This document shows, piece by piece, positions 24,445 through 34,147 of a DNA stretch of 40,734 nucleotides. Each line of letters starts with the position of its first letter. Position 1 is the stretch's first letter. The notes beneath the pieces are model-generated. The model did no database searches. It worked only from the letters and a program-made list of their open reading frames with translations, and was not told where the DNA came from. Source of the stretch: Caballeronia choica. GTDB taxonomy: Bacteria > Pseudomonadota > Gammaproteobacteria > Burkholderiales > Burkholderiaceae. The position numbers and the translations under genes were made by a program. The stretch is from contig NZ_FCON02000068.1 in assembly GCF_001544535.1 (NCBI RefSeq), positions 1-40,734 of the forward strand, written 5' to 3'.

Positions 24445-27174
24445 TCAATCGAATGCGTACGTGAACTCGCCTTCCTGCGCGCCGATGCCGACCTTCGCGA
24501 CCGTGCGCCCTTCCACCATGCGCCCGAGGAACTCCGCGCTGATGCGTGGCAGGAGCGTATTGGTCAGGATGGCGTCGATCATCCGGCCACCGCTTTCCAG
24601 CTCGGTACAACGGCTTGCGATCAGCTTGACGACATCGTCGTCGTAGGTAAAGGGAATCTTGTGCTGCGCGCGCACGCGTCGTTCGATCCGGCCAAGCTGC
24701 AGACGAATGATCGCGCCGAGCATCGCGTCGCTCAACGGGTAATACGGAATCACCACGACGCGGCCGAGCAGCGCCGGCGGAAACACCTTCAAGAGCGGCT
24801 CGCGCAGCGCGCGGGCGATGCCCTCCGGCTCCGGCATCAGTTCCGGGTCTTTACAGAGGTTCATGATGAGATCGCTGCCGGCATTGGTCGTGAGCAGGAT
24901 CAGCGTATTGCGGAAGTCGATCACGCGGCCTTCGCCGTCTTCCATCCAGCCCTTGTCGAAGACCTGGAAGAAGATTTCGTGGACATCGGGGTGCGCCTTC
25001 TCCACTTCGTCGAGCAGCACGACGCTGTACGGGCGCCGGCGCACGGCCTCGGTCAGCACGCCGCCCTCGCCGTAGCCGACATATCCCGGCGGCGCGCCCT
25101 TGAGCGACGACACCGTATGCGCCTCCTGGTACTCGCTCATGTTGATGGTGATGACGTTCTGCTCGCCGCCATAGAGCGCCTCGGCGAGCGCGAGCGCGGT
25201 CTCCGTCTTGCCGACGCCCGAGGTGCCCGCGAGCATGAACACGCCGATCGGCTTGCTCGGATTGTCGAGCCCGGCGCGCGAGGTCTGGATGCGCCGCGCG
25301 ATCATCTCCATCGCGTGGTCCTGGCCGATGATCCGCTTGTTGAGCGTCGCGGCGAGTTGCAGCACGCTTTCGATCTCGTTCTTCACCATCCGTCCGACGG
25401 GGATGCCCGTCCAGTCCTGCACCACCGACGCCACCGCCTGCCGGTCGACGCTCGGCAGGATCAGCGGGTCCTCGCCCTGGTGCTCGGCCAGTTGCGCCTG
25501 AAGCTTGCGCAGTTCGGCGAGACGTTCGGCGCGCAAGGCGGGATCGTCGGGTTCGGCGGCCCGTGGTTCCGCGCCCGGTTCGGGCGCTGACGCTGCCGCG
25601 CCTTCGACCTTGCCCGTCGCGCTGCGCAATTGCGCGCGCAGTTCCAGGATGCGCTCGACCAGCGCCTTCTCCGCCTGCCAGCGGCTATCGAGCACCGCGA
25701 GCCGGTCGCGTTCGCTCGCAAGCTTCGACGACGCCAGCGCCTCGCGCTCGGCCGTATCGATGCCGACCGCCGTCTCGCGCCCAATGATCTCCAGTTCCGT
25801 TTCGAGGCCCGCGATGCGCTTTCTCGCATCATCGACGGTGGCGGGCGTCGCGTGCTGGCTGACCGCGACGCGCGCGCACGCGGTGTCGAGCAGGCTCACC
25901 GACTTGTCCGGCAACTGGCGCGCCGGAATATAGCGATGCGACAGCCGCACCGCGGCCTCCAGCGCCTCGTCGAGCACCTGCACGCGATGATGCTGCTCCA
26001 GCGTGGACGTGATGCCGCGCATCATCAGGATCGCCTTCTCCTCGTCCGGCTCGGCGACCTGCACGACCTGAAAGCGCCGCGTAAGCGCCGGGTCCTTCTC
26101 GATGTGCTTCTTGTACTCGGCCCAGGTCGTCGCGCCGACCGTGCGCAGCGTGCCGCGCGCGAGCGCCGGCTTGAGCAGGTTCGCGGCGTCGCCCGTGCCC
26201 GCCGCGCCGCCCGCGCCGACCAGCGTATGCGCCTCGTCGATGAAGAGGATCACCGGCTTCTCGGAGCCCTGCACTTCCTCGATCACCTGACGCAGCCGGT
26301 TCTCGAACTCGCCCTTCATGCTGGCGCCGGCTTGCAATAAGCCGACATCGAGCGTGCGCAGCGACACGCCGCGCAGCGACGGCGGCACGTCGCCCGCGAC
26401 GATCCGCTGCGCAAGCCCTTCCACGACCGCCGTCTTGCCGACGCCCGCCTCGCCCGTCAGCAGCGGATTGTTCTGGCGGCGCCGCATCAGGATATCGACC
26501 ACCTGCCGAATCTCCTCGTCGCGGCCGACGATCGGATCGAGCTTGCCGTTCTTCGCCTGCTCCGTGAGATCGACCGTGTAGCGCTTGAGTGCTTCGCTGC
26601 GGCCCATCGCGGCGGGCGCGAGCGCGCCGCCGGCGCCGCCCGCGTCGTCGCCGGATGCGGCGCCAGCGCGAAAGCCGTCGCGCGCGGTCATGCTCGCTTC
26701 CGGCGACGCGCCGAGCAGGCTGGCGAAGCCATCGACGAGATCGTCGAGCTTGACGCGGTCGAACTGCCGCGAGATGCCGCGCAAGCCGTTGCGCAGCGAC
26801 GGCGTCTTCAGCATCCCGACGATCAGATGCCCGGTGCGCACCTGCGATTCGTTGAACAGCAGCGACCCGTAGACCCAGCCGCGCTCGACGGTCTCCTCGA
26901 CCTGCGAGGAAATATCCGTGACCGAGGTCGAGCCGCGCGGCAGCGCGTCGAGCGCCTCCGTGAGATCGCGCGCGAGACTCGCCGGATCGATGCCGAAGTG
27001 CTTGATGATCCGGTGCAGGTCGGAATCCTGAAGCTGCAGGATCTGGTGGAACCAGTGCGTCAGTTCGATGTAAGGGTTGCCGCGCAGCTTGCAGAACACG
27101 GACGCACTTTCTATCGCGCGATAACCCAACGCGTTGAGTTTGCCGAACAATGCTACCCGGCTGATCTCGGCCAT
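24445..27174 (-). CDS. clpV: T6SS sheath-disassembly ATPase TssH (ClpV)
   Basis: Protein of 909 residues. ATG 27174 is chosen because AGGAGGT lies just upstream and the protein then starts [17 protein letters not shown], as in other ClpV1 proteins; the frame runs on upstream only inside tssG. The N-domain covers about 1-160 and binds the TssC helix in known ClpV. AAA1 has GEAGVGKT (about 240) and [17 protein letters not shown] coiled-coil middle domain rich in Leu/Glu/Arg runs from about 410 to 530. AAA2 has [20 protein letters not shown] (about 648) and [14 protein letters not shown]. It recycles contracted TssB/TssC sheath in the cytoplasm. It is 17 bases after tssG and 24 before the PAAR-like gene. 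Confidence 0.97.
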   Translation of the reverse strand: MAEISRVALFGKLNALGYRAIESASVFCKLRGNPYIELTHWFHQILQLQDSDLHRIIKHFGIDPASLARDLTEALDALPRGSTSVTDISSQVEETVERGWVYGSLLFNESQVRTGHLIVGMLKTPSLRNGLRGISRQFDRVKLDDLVDGFASLLGASPEASMTARDGFRAGAASGDDAGGAGGALAPAAMGRSEALKRYTVDLTEQAKNGKLDPIVGRDEEIRQVVDILMRRRQNNPLLTGEAGVGKTAVVEGLAQRIVAGDVPPSLRGVSLRTLDVGLLQAGASMKGEFENRLRQVIEEVQGSEKPVILFIDEAHTLVGAGGAAGTGDAANLLKPALARGTLRTVGATTWAEYKKHIEKDPALTRRFQVVQVAEPDEEKAILMMRGITSTLEQHHRVQVLDEALEAAVRLSHRYIPARQLPDKSVSLLDTACARVAVSQHATPATVDDARKRIAGLETELEIIGRETAVGIDTAEREALASSKLASERDRLAVLDSRWQAEKALVERILELRAQLRSATGKVEGAAASAPEPGAEPRAAEPDDPALRAERLAELRKLQAQLAEHQGEDPLILPSVDRQAVASVVQDWTGIPVGRMVKNEIESVLQLAATLNKRIIGQDHAMEMIARRIQTSRAGLDNPSKPIGVFMLAGTSGVGKTETALALAEALYGGEQNVITINMSEYQEAHTVSSLKGAPPGYVGYGEGGVLTEAVRRRPYSVVLLDEVEKAHPDVHEIFFQVFDKGWMEDGEGRVIDFRNTLILLTTNAGSDLIMNLCKDPELMPEPEGIARALREPLLKVFPPALLGRVVVIPYYPLSDAMLGAIIRLQLGRIERRVRAQHKIPFTYDDDVVKLIASRCTELESGGRMIDAILTNTLLPRISAEFLGRMVEGRTVAKVGIGAQEGEFTYAFD

Positions 27175-27191
27175 GTCCTCGTACCTCCTGG

Positions 27192-28214
27192 TTAGGTCCG
27201 CGCGCGACCCGACGGGTCGGCGGGGACGAGCAACAGGTCGCGCGCATCCTGCGCCGCCTGACCGCTGTAGAGCCAGCTCGTGAGGCCGAGGCGCGCGTGG
27301 CGCCCGAGCCGCAGTCGCGGCACTTCCTTTTGCTTCAGACACAGGTTGACGTCCCAGTCGAGGCCGTCGCGCACGTAGTTGCGAACCCAGTCGACGAGCC
27401 GGACGAGGCTCGCGCCGCCCGGCAGGAAGCGTTCGTAGTCGGCCATCGAAAGCGGGCCGATCACGATGCGGAACTTGTGCTGGCAGTCCCACACGCGCGC
27501 GCCCACCAGGGTCGTCATGCCGAGCACGCACGAGCCGTCGGGCGCGCCGAGCCGCGACACCGAGTTGGCCGGCAGCGCGATCCAGTGTCCGACGCATTCC
27601 TCGATCTCGACCGGCAGACCGAAGAAGCGCGACAGCACGAGCCTCAGGCCCGCGGCGGGCCGGGTCGGGCCGCCCAGCAGCCCCGCAAAATGCAGCTTCG
27701 CGAAATCCGGCACGGCGTCGCGTTCCCGCAGCGACGGCTCGCCGAGTCCGAACACGCTTCCGACATACGCGGAAAAGCGGTCGCGCCCGGGGCGGTCGAG
27801 ACTCACGGCCGGCTGCGCCTGCGCCCACGCGCGATAGAAGAGCGCCACCATCCGGTGATGGAACACGTCGAGAAAGCGCGCGAAGGTCGGGTCGCCCGCG
27901 TTGCGCGCGCGGTCGCGCACGTATTCGGTCAGATGCGTCGGCAGCGGCCCGTTCGGCCCAAGCAGACCGATGAAATTCACCGTAAGGCGCGGCGGCTTGC
28001 CGTTCTTGCCCAGCTCGAACCCGCCGAGCGTGGTCGGATAAAAGATCAGTTCCGGCTCCTGCACGAAGCGCACGAAATCGTCGCGCGCGCGCAGCGACTC
28101 GCCCACCCGCGGGCGCTCCGGATACGCGCATTCGAGCAGGCGCACCGCCTGGAAGAAGTCGAAGCGGCGCGCGGCTTCCTCGAGTTGCCGCAAGGTGCTC
28201 AGAGCGTCCGGCAT
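27192..28214 (-). CDS. tssG: T6SS baseplate protein TssG (ImpH/VasB)
   Basis: Protein of 340 residues from ATG 28214 (MPDALSTLRQLEEAARRFDF). The start overlaps the end of tssF by 16 bases, showing translational coupling. It has family landmarks FFQAVRLLECAYP, FYPTTLGGFELG, LTVNFIGLLGPNGPLPTHLT, FLDVFHHRMVALFYRAW, LVGARVWDCQHKFRI and LGLTSWLYSG. TssG forms the core of the baseplate wedge with TssF and TssE. The frame stays open upstream of 28214 but that part belongs to tssF. Confidence 0.95.
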   Translation of the reverse strand: MPDALSTLRQLEEAARRFDFFQAVRLLECAYPERPRVGESLRARDDFVRFVQEPELIFYPTTLGGFELGKNGKPPRLTVNFIGLLGPNGPLPTHLTEYVRDRARNAGDPTFARFLDVFHHRMVALFYRAWAQAQPAVSLDRPGRDRFSAYVGSVFGLGEPSLRERDAVPDFAKLHFAGLLGGPTRPAAGLRLVLSRFFGLPVEIEECVGHWIALPANSVSRLGAPDGSCVLGMTTLVGARVWDCQHKFRIVIGPLSMADYERFLPGGASLVRLVDWVRNYVRDGLDWDVNLCLKQKEVPRLRLGRHARLGLTSWLYSGQAAQDARDLLLVPADPSGRART

Positions 28215-30076
28215 CGTCCTGTCCTCGCGGGCCAGCGCACCAGTTCGCCGCGTGCAAGCGTCTTCACGACGGTCTCGGTGAACGAGTTGATCGATACATA
28301 CTGGCTGAAGAACTGCGCGAGCACCGCGCCCAGCACGAAGGCGCCGGCGCCTTCGAACGCGGCGTCGTCGAGCGTGAGCGTCACTTCGATGCCACGCCCG
28401 AACACGATCGGCCCGCTCGCCGGAATCCGCCGCGTGACGGAGCGCGAATCGACCGAGCGCAATCCTTCGATCTGCCGCTGCGCGGCGGCGTCGTCGGCCG
28501 GGCAATACAGGCCGAGCAGTTCGCGCAGCGCCCGCGCGCCCTCTTGCGGATTGCTATCGAGCAGCGACGTGTAGTTCAGCGACAGGTGGCTCAGCAACCG
28601 CCACGAGACCGCGCCTTCGGCGAACGAAGGCAGCGGCCGCGTCGGACCGGCCACGCAGCGCACGGTTTCCACCGGCGCCTCGACGTCGAGCGTGAAATCG
28701 GCGGGACCGGCGCCGACCGGCATCATCAGCGGCAGGTCGCGGTTGGTGCACAGGACGCTCAGGCCCAGTTGCCGCAAGTCGCCGTGATAGGGCGCGTTCG
28801 CCGTATCGACGAGCGCGATGAACGTCTCGCTGCCGAGGTAGCCGGTGCGCGGCCCATGCTCGCGCTGGCGCGCCGAGCGCAGGCGCTTTTCGCGGCGGAT
28901 CTGGAAGTACGCACCCGCCTGATACGTCGTGCCAAGATCGCGCGCCCGGTAGAACGGCTCGAAACGCTGCTCGCCGGCGGCGCCCGCGCGGTAGCCCGTC
29001 ACTTCTTCGATCCCGTAGATCTCGAAGTCCATCGGCCGGGTGCGGTCGGCGATCACGTGATATTCGAACTGCTCGTCCGACAGCGGAATGCGGTCGGTGC
29101 GGCGCGCGAACAGGTTGATCGCGGGCGTGCAGTGGAGCGCGAAGTTGGACGCATCGACGGTCTGTTCCAGCACCGTGTCGACCCGCTTGAGCCACACGAT
29201 GATCTCGATTTCGGTCGCGGCGCAGCGCTTGAAGCCGCGCTGCAATCCGTCGATCCCGATGAACAGGAAGCGCTGCGGAAACGCGAAATATTCCTGCAAC
29301 AACCGGTAGCCCGAAAACGACTGCTTGCTGATCGGCAGCAGCGCTTCGTCCTCGCTGAAACCCACCGGCTGGAGCGCGGTGGCGGGCAGCGGGACGTGCC
29401 ATGTGGCCGGACGCGCGGCCGGCAGCACGGAGATGCCCGCGACCGACCCGAGCAGGCGCTCGTAGAGCCGCGTGGGCATCGCGTCGGTGCCGCGCAGATA
29501 CAGCACCAGCCGGTCGAGGTCGATCTGGTCCATCCTGAGACCGCCCGTGGCGCGCAGCCGCAGGCGCAGGCCCGCCTTCACGCCCGCGGGCAGCGCGATG
29601 TCGGCGCCGGCGAGCGCGCCGCCGTGCGTGAACATGCGCGCCTCGACGATTTCCAGCGGCGACAGCTTGAGCTCATGCGCGGTGCGGTACTCGCAGCGCG
29701 TCGTGCCGGCCTTGTCGAGCGCGCTGCGCAGCGCACTGCCGCGCGGCACGCGCACGTCCGCGGCGAGGTTCGGATTGCTCAGGTCGGGCTGGATCTGGAC
29801 GACCGCCATCGACGGCGTCGGCGCGAGATAGTGCGGATAGACGAGTTCGGCGAGATGCTGCGTGAAGCGCGGGAATTCGGCGTCGAGCCGGACCTGCACG
29901 CGCGCGGCGAGAAAGCTGAAGCCTTCGAGCAGCCGCTCGACATACGGGTCCGCGCATTCGAAGCCTTCCAGCCCGAGGCGCGCGGCGATCTTCGGAAACT
30001 CCTGCGCGAACTCGCCGCCCACCTCGCGCAGATGCTGAAGTTCCTGGCTGTAGTATTTGAGAAGTTCCGGGTTCAT
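28199..30076 (-). CDS. tssF: T6SS baseplate protein TssF (ImpG/VasA)
   Basis: Protein of 625 residues, full length. The N-terminus LLKYYSQELQHLREVGGEFA then KIAARLGL and ADPYVERLLEGFSFLAARVQ are strongly conserved in TssF. QHLAELVYPHYLAPTPSM and YFAFPQRFLFIGIDGL follow. It is two copies per wedge in known baseplates, and is cytoplasmic. It starts 3 bases after tssE ends and overlaps tssG. Nothing unusual was seen. Confidence 0.96.
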   Translation of the reverse strand: MNPELLKYYSQELQHLREVGGEFAQEFPKIAARLGLEGFECADPYVERLLEGFSFLAARVQVRLDAEFPRFTQHLAELVYPHYLAPTPSMAVVQIQPDLSNPNLAADVRVPRGSALRSALDKAGTTRCEYRTAHELKLSPLEIVEARMFTHGGALAGADIALPAGVKAGLRLRLRATGGLRMDQIDLDRLVLYLRGTDAMPTRLYERLLGSVAGISVLPAARPATWHVPLPATALQPVGFSEDEALLPISKQSFSGYRLLQEYFAFPQRFLFIGIDGLQRGFKRCAATEIEIIVWLKRVDTVLEQTVDASNFALHCTPAINLFARRTDRIPLSDEQFEYHVIADRTRPMDFEIYGIEEVTGYRAGAAGEQRFEPFYRARDLGTTYQAGAYFQIRREKRLRSARQREHGPRTGYLGSETFIALVDTANAPYHGDLRQLGLSVLCTNRDLPLMMPVGAGPADFTLDVEAPVETVRCVAGPTRPLPSFAEGAVSWRLLSHLSLNYTSLLDSNPQEGARALRELLGLYCPADDAAAQRQIEGLRSVDSRSVTRRIPASGPIVFGRGIEVTLTLDDAAFEGAGAFVLGAVLAQFFSQYVSINSFTETVVKTLARGELVRWPARTGRCRTL

Positions 30077-30079
30077 CGT

Positions 30080-30592
30080 TCAGCGCCGCGCGCCCTCGTC
30101 GACCACCCGCACCTCGCCTGCCTCGAGGTCGAGATCGGTGCGAAAGAAGAGGCGCTCGGGATACGGCTGCGCCCACAAATCGCCTTCGATGGTGAACGAC
30201 ACCGTGTTGTGGCGCGCGGTGGTCTCGCCGGACGTGACGGCGCTCACCCGCACCGTCTCGCCGATGATGCGCGGCTCGAAGGCGCGGATCACCTCGGCCA
30301 TCGCGCGCTCGATCTGGGCGGCGTCGAGACTCGACGCGGTCTTGCCCGCGATGTCCGGAAAGCCGTAGTTCAGCACCGAAGTCGCGACGTACGGATAGCC
30401 GCTCAGGTCCTGCGCCGAGGCCAGGCCGTTCGCGTTGAAGAGCCACGCAAGGTCGCGCTCGACGCTCTGGCGCAGCGCGCGCATCGAAAGCACGCGCCGC
30501 TCGCGCGGCTCCGTCTTCACGTCCGGTTCGAGATCGGTCAGCCGGTCCAGCAGCGACGGCTGCAGCCTGTCCTTGCTGGTGAGGTCAACCAT
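30080..30592 (-). CDS. tssE: T6SS baseplate protein TssE (gp25-like)
   Basis: Protein of 170 residues from ATG 30592 (MVDLTSKDRLQPSLLDRLTD). That start is inside the last codons of tagJ (8-base overlap), so the two are coupled. The gp25-like core includes LRQSVERDLAWLFNA, SVLNYGFPDIAGK and the C-terminal beta region FTIEGDLWAQPYPERLFFRT. TssE corresponds to phage T4 gp25 and triggers sheath polymerisation at the baseplate. Confidence 0.94.
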   Translation of the reverse strand: MVDLTSKDRLQPSLLDRLTDLEPDVKTEPRERRVLSMRALRQSVERDLAWLFNANGLASAQDLSGYPYVATSVLNYGFPDIAGKTASSLDAAQIERAMAEVIRAFEPRIIGETVRVSAVTSGETTARHNTVSFTIEGDLWAQPYPERLFFRTDLDLEAGEVRVVDEGARR

Positions 30593-31400
30593 GATCGGCC
30601 GCGACTTCCAGCTCGATGCTGCGCACGTCGAGCAACGCGTATTCGTTCGCGTCGGTGGCGAACATCCGCTGGCCGATGGCGCGCGCCGATGCCTGCTCGC
30701 CGCCGGCACCATATTCGATCCACTCGGTGCGGCGCGCGAGCAGCAAGGCGCTGTCGGTCGAGGGCGCCGTGCCGGCATAGCGCGACGGGATGAACCCGGC
30801 GGCCTGGCCTTCGTTGGCCCAGGTGAACGTGGCCGGCGTCCACACGCGATCGCGCAGGTCGACCGGCGCCTCGATCGCGATCTTCGCGATGCGCGCGAAC
30901 GGAATCCAGTAATAGCGGCCATTGACGACCGCTTCGAGCGTCGGGCCGAGACGCGAATCGGCATCGGCGATCCACTCGAACGGCGTGCCGTCGATGGTGC
31001 CGCGCGTGGCGGGCGCCGCGTCGAACGCCGCTTCGCGAGAGGCGGCCGCCGCCGCGAAATTCGCTTCGGCGTCGAGCCGCAGCGCTTCGATCAAGAGCCC
31101 AAGCCACGGCGCCGGTTCGCCGAACACGACCGGCGCGCGCTTGCCCGTGAAAACGTCGTTGCGAAAGACCTCGCATTGCAAGGCGTCGCGATAGGCCTGG
31201 ACCATCGGCAGCGAGGCCGCGTCGAGATCGCCCACGACATTGAGTTGCGTCAGCGCCCGGTCCCATTGACCGAGCACCGCGAGCAACTGAAAAAGAAACA
31301 CCCGATGCGCGGCCTTCGACGGGTCGCTGCGAACCTGGCTCTGCAATTGGCGCAGGCCTTCGTCGAGATTGCCTTCGCGCACACTCTGTTCTGCGGTCAT
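30585..31400 (-). CDS. tagJ: T6SS-associated protein TagJ (ImpE family)
   Basis: Protein of 271 residues from ATG 31400 (MTAEQSVREGNLDEGLRQLQ), with GGAGG 8 bases upstream. The frame is open up to 31520 but that stretch holds the hcp-tagJ hairpin and is not family-like. A TPR-like N-terminal half (LREGNLDEGL-type helices, HRVFLFQLLAVLGQWDRALTQ) is followed by the ImpE C-terminal domain with PFEWIADADSRLGP, YWIPFARI and RRTEWIEYG. TagJ binds the sheath protein TssB and can assist ClpV in some systems. Its presence next to tssE is typical of the class of T6SS that also carries PpkA, PppA and FHA. Confidence 0.92.
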   Translation of the reverse strand: MTAEQSVREGNLDEGLRQLQSQVRSDPSKAAHRVFLFQLLAVLGQWDRALTQLNVVGDLDAASLPMVQAYRDALQCEVFRNDVFTGKRAPVVFGEPAPWLGLLIEALRLDAEANFAAAAASREAAFDAAPATRGTIDGTPFEWIADADSRLGPTLEAVVNGRYYWIPFARIAKIAIEAPVDLRDRVWTPATFTWANEGQAAGFIPSRYAGTAPSTDSALLLARRTEWIEYGAGGEQASARAIGQRMFATDANEYALLDVRSIELEVAADHG

Positions 31401-31471
31401 CGCCGATGCCTCCGCCCCATGCACTCCCGGCACCATCCCGGCTTCGCCAGTCAGCCTGCCCGACCACACCG

Positions 31472-31507
31472 CCGCACTGCCGCCGCCCGACGGCAGCGGC
31501 AGTGCGG
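31472..31507 (-). promoter_or_regulatory. Strong hairpin between hcp and tagJ
   Basis: Arms 31472-31487 (CCGCACTGCCGCCGCC) and 31492-31507 (GGCAGCGGCAGTGCGG) pair over 16 bases with a single mismatch around the loop CGAC. It starts 19 bases past the hcp stop. No T-run follows, so it more likely protects the 3' end of a processed hcp transcript or causes partial termination than acts as a classic terminator. Confidence 0.75.
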
Positions 31508-31526
31508 ACCGTGCGGACAAGCCGGA

Positions 31527-32015
31527 TCAGGTTTCCGCGTTGGCCGGAATGTTCCACTTCACTTCGACCACGCCGCCCTCCTTCGCACCCTTCGCGTTCT
31601 GCGGCTGGTACTCGACATGGAACTTCTCGAAGTTCAGCGTGACGTTTTCGGTGAAACGCTCCTCGCCTCCCGAGCCGCCCGTCGAATACGAACTGACGAG
31701 CAGGCCTTCGAGCGTGATCTTGTAGTATTCGAGCGGCGTGTCGCCGCCGGCCTTGCGTACCGTGAGCACGGCCTTGTCGATGTGGCTGCCCTTCGTGCAG
31801 GCCGCCATGATCGGTGGACTCGCCTTGTCGCTGTATTTCGTGAACGACATGTCCTGCACCGATACCTTGCCCGCGCCGCCGCCCGTGCCCATGTGCATCG
31901 TGCCCGACTGGGACATGCCCCAACTCCAGGCGAGCACTTCGATCTCTTCCTTGTGGGCCTTGTCCTGCGACTCTCCCTTGATGTCGCCCAGCTTCATGAA
32001 CATATCAATGGCCAT
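31527..32015 (-). CDS. hcp: T6SS tube protein Hcp (TssD)
   Basis: Protein of 162 residues starting MAIDMFMKLGDIKGESQD at ATG 32015; GGAGAAG lies just upstream and overlaps an alternative ATG at 32027, which is therefore rejected. Conserved Hcp features are IEVLAWSWGMSQSGT, VQDMSFTKYSDKASPPIMAA, YYKITLEGLLVSSY and the C-terminal FEKFHVEYQPQ. Hcp hexamers stack to form the secreted inner tube and can chaperone effectors. There is no C-terminal extension. The gene is followed by a strong hairpin that may set its expression above the downstream genes. Confidence 0.97.
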   Translation of the reverse strand: MAIDMFMKLGDIKGESQDKAHKEEIEVLAWSWGMSQSGTMHMGTGGGAGKVSVQDMSFTKYSDKASPPIMAACTKGSHIDKAVLTVRKAGGDTPLEYYKITLEGLLVSSYSTGGSGGEERFTENVTLNFEKFHVEYQPQNAKGAKEGGVVEVKWNIPANAET

Positions 32016-32064
32016 GTTCTTCTCCACTCGATGAAATACCGCGAATTAACCGACAGAAAATCCG

Positions 32065-33561
32065 TCATGCCGCCTTGGCGGACGGAAGCTTCGACACGAG
32101 CCGCAACGACACGGTGAGGCCCTCAAGCTGGTAATGCGGACGCAGGAAAAATTTCGAGGTGTAGTAACCGGGATTGCCCTCGACTTCCTCCACCACCACT
32201 TCGGCGGCGGCAAGCGGCCGCCTGGCCTTCGACTCCTCCGACGAGTGCGCCGGATCGCCGTCGACGTATTGCAGGATCCAGTTCTGCAGCCAGCGCTGCA
32301 TGTCGTCCTTCTCCTTGAAACTGCCGAGCTTGTCGCGCACGATGCACTTCAGGTAGTGCGCAAAGCGGCTGCACGCGAACAGGTACGGCAGGCGCGCCGC
32401 AAGGTTGGCGTTGGCGGTGGCGTCCGGGTCTTCGTACTCGGCCGGCTTGTGCAACGATTGCGCGCCGATGAACGCGGCGAAGTCGGAGTTCTTCTTGTGC
32501 ACGAGCGGCATGAAGCCGTTCTTCGCGAGTTCGGCTTCGCGCCGGTCGCTGATCGCGATCTCGGTCGGGCATTTCATGTCGACGCCGCCGTCGTCGGTCG
32601 GGAATGCGTGGACCGGCAGGTCCGGCACCGCGCCGCCCGACTCGATGCCGCGAATCCGCGAGCACCAGCCGTAGGACTTGAACGAGCGGTTGATGTTGGT
32701 CGCCATCGCGTAGGCGGCGTTGGCCCACGTGTACTTGCTGCTGTCGGCGCCGGCGGTGTCTTCCTCGAAGTCGAATTCCTCGACCGGATTCGTCTTGGCG
32801 CCATAAGGCGCGCGCGCGAGAAAGCGCGGCATCGCAAGGCCGATATAACGCGAATCCTCGGATTCCCGCAGCGAGCGCCACGCGGCATGTTCCGGCGTCT
32901 GGAAGATTTTCGTGAGATCGCGCGGATTCGCCAGTTCCTGCCACGACTCCATCAGCATCACCGACGGATCGGCGGCGGCGATGAACGGCGCGTGCGCGGC
33001 CGCCGCGATCTTGCTCATTTGCGTGAGCAGGTCGACGTCCGGGCCGCTGTTGTCGAAGTAATAGTCCGCGACCAGTGCGCCATACGGCTCGCCGCCGAAC
33101 TGGCCGTACTCTTCCTCGTAAAGCTTCTTGAAGAGCGGGCTCTGGTCCCAGGCCGTGCCCTTGTATTTCTTCAGCGACTTGTGCAGCTCGTTTTTCGAAA
33201 TGTTCATGACGCGGATCTTCAGCGTCTCGTCCGTCTCCGTGTTGTTCACCAGATGGTGCAGGCCGCGCCACGCGCTCTCGACCTTCTGGAACTCCTCGGA
33301 GTGGATGATCAGGTTGATCTGCTCCGTCAGCTTGTGGTCGATCTGCGCGATGAGCGCCTCGATGGTCGCGAGCACGTCGCCCGAGATTACATTACTGTCA
33401 CGCAGCGCCTGTTCGGCTAGCGTGCGCACGGCTGTTTCGACCGCTTCCTTGGCCTTCTCGGTCTTCGGCTTGAATTCCTTTTGCAGCAGGTTCGCAAAAT
33501 CACTCGTTTCCAGCGCGGCCGCGCCGGCCTGCGCCTGCTCTTGGGGGGTGGGTTCTGCCAT
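32065..33561 (-). CDS. tssC: T6SS sheath large subunit TssC (VipB/ImpC)
   Basis: Protein of 498 residues, standard for TssC. A Shine-Dalgarno-like GGAGAG precedes ATG 33561. Conserved blocks are FQKVESAWRGLHHLVNNTET, SQLLF-type segment PFIAAADPSVM, YIGLAMPRFLARAPYGAKTN, FDFEE, CPTEIAISDRREAELAKNGF and RFAHYLKCIVRDKLGSF. It pairs with TssB to form the contractile sheath and presents the N-terminal helix recognised by ClpV. It follows tssB by 25 bases. Confidence 0.97.
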   Translation of the reverse strand: MAEPTPQEQAQAGAAALETSDFANLLQKEFKPKTEKAKEAVETAVRTLAEQALRDSNVISGDVLATIEALIAQIDHKLTEQINLIIHSEEFQKVESAWRGLHHLVNNTETDETLKIRVMNISKNELHKSLKKYKGTAWDQSPLFKKLYEEEYGQFGGEPYGALVADYYFDNSGPDVDLLTQMSKIAAAAHAPFIAAADPSVMLMESWQELANPRDLTKIFQTPEHAAWRSLRESEDSRYIGLAMPRFLARAPYGAKTNPVEEFDFEEDTAGADSSKYTWANAAYAMATNINRSFKSYGWCSRIRGIESGGAVPDLPVHAFPTDDGGVDMKCPTEIAISDRREAELAKNGFMPLVHKKNSDFAAFIGAQSLHKPAEYEDPDATANANLAARLPYLFACSRFAHYLKCIVRDKLGSFKEKDDMQRWLQNWILQYVDGDPAHSSEESKARRPLAAAEVVVEEVEGNPGYYTSKFFLRPHYQLEGLTVSLRLVSKLPSAKAA

Positions 33562-33586
33562 GTCAGTCTCTCCAGTTAGCGGGCGC

Positions 33587-34087
33587 TCATTCCTGCGGCT
33601 TCGGTGCCGATGCCAGCGACTGCAACATCGCCGGATCGTTCAGCAGCTTCGCGATCAGTTCCTCGGCGCCGGACTTGCCGTCCATGTAAGTGAGGAGGTT
33701 CTGCAGTTGTCCGCGCGCCTCCAGCAGCTTCGCGAGCGCGCCGACCTTGCGCGCCACGGCGGCGGGCGAGAAATCGTCCATGCTCTCGAACGTGATGTCC
33801 ACCGCGAGATTGCCTTCGCCCGTCAGCGTGTTGGGCACCTGCACGGCGGCACGCGGCTTCATCGACTTGAGACGTTCGTCGAAGTTGTCGACATCGATTT
33901 CCAGGAACTTGCGGTCGGCGACGGGCGCGAGCGGGTCGGCCGGCTGGCCCGACAGATCGGCCAGCACGCCCATCACGAACGGCAGGTTGACCTTCTTCTC
34001 TGAACCATAGACTTCGACGTCATATTCGATCTGCACACGCGGCGCTCGATTGCGCGCGATGAACTTCTGGCTGCTTTCCTTGGCCAC
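33587..34087 (-). CDS. tssB: T6SS sheath small subunit TssB (VipA/ImpB)
   Basis: Protein of 166 residues if translated from GTG 34087, giving MAKESSQKFIARNRAPRVQ as in other Burkholderia TssB proteins; the AGGGGA site fits this start. ATG 34102 would add five residues and overlie that ribosome site. YDVEVYGSEKKVNLPFVMGV, LSGQPADPLAPV and the C-terminal helical part LLEARGQLQNLLTYMDGKSG are diagnostic. It forms the outer sheath with TssC. Confidence 0.95.
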   Translation of the reverse strand: MAKESSQKFIARNRAPRVQIEYDVEVYGSEKKVNLPFVMGVLADLSGQPADPLAPVADRKFLEIDVDNFDERLKSMKPRAAVQVPNTLTGEGNLAVDITFESMDDFSPAAVARKVGALAKLLEARGQLQNLLTYMDGKSGAEELIAKLLNDPAMLQSLASAPKPQE

Positions 34088-34147
34088 GACGATTCCCCTC
34101 ATAACACTGCGCGAGAACGCGATGAAACAGACGCGCGAGCGGACCCG

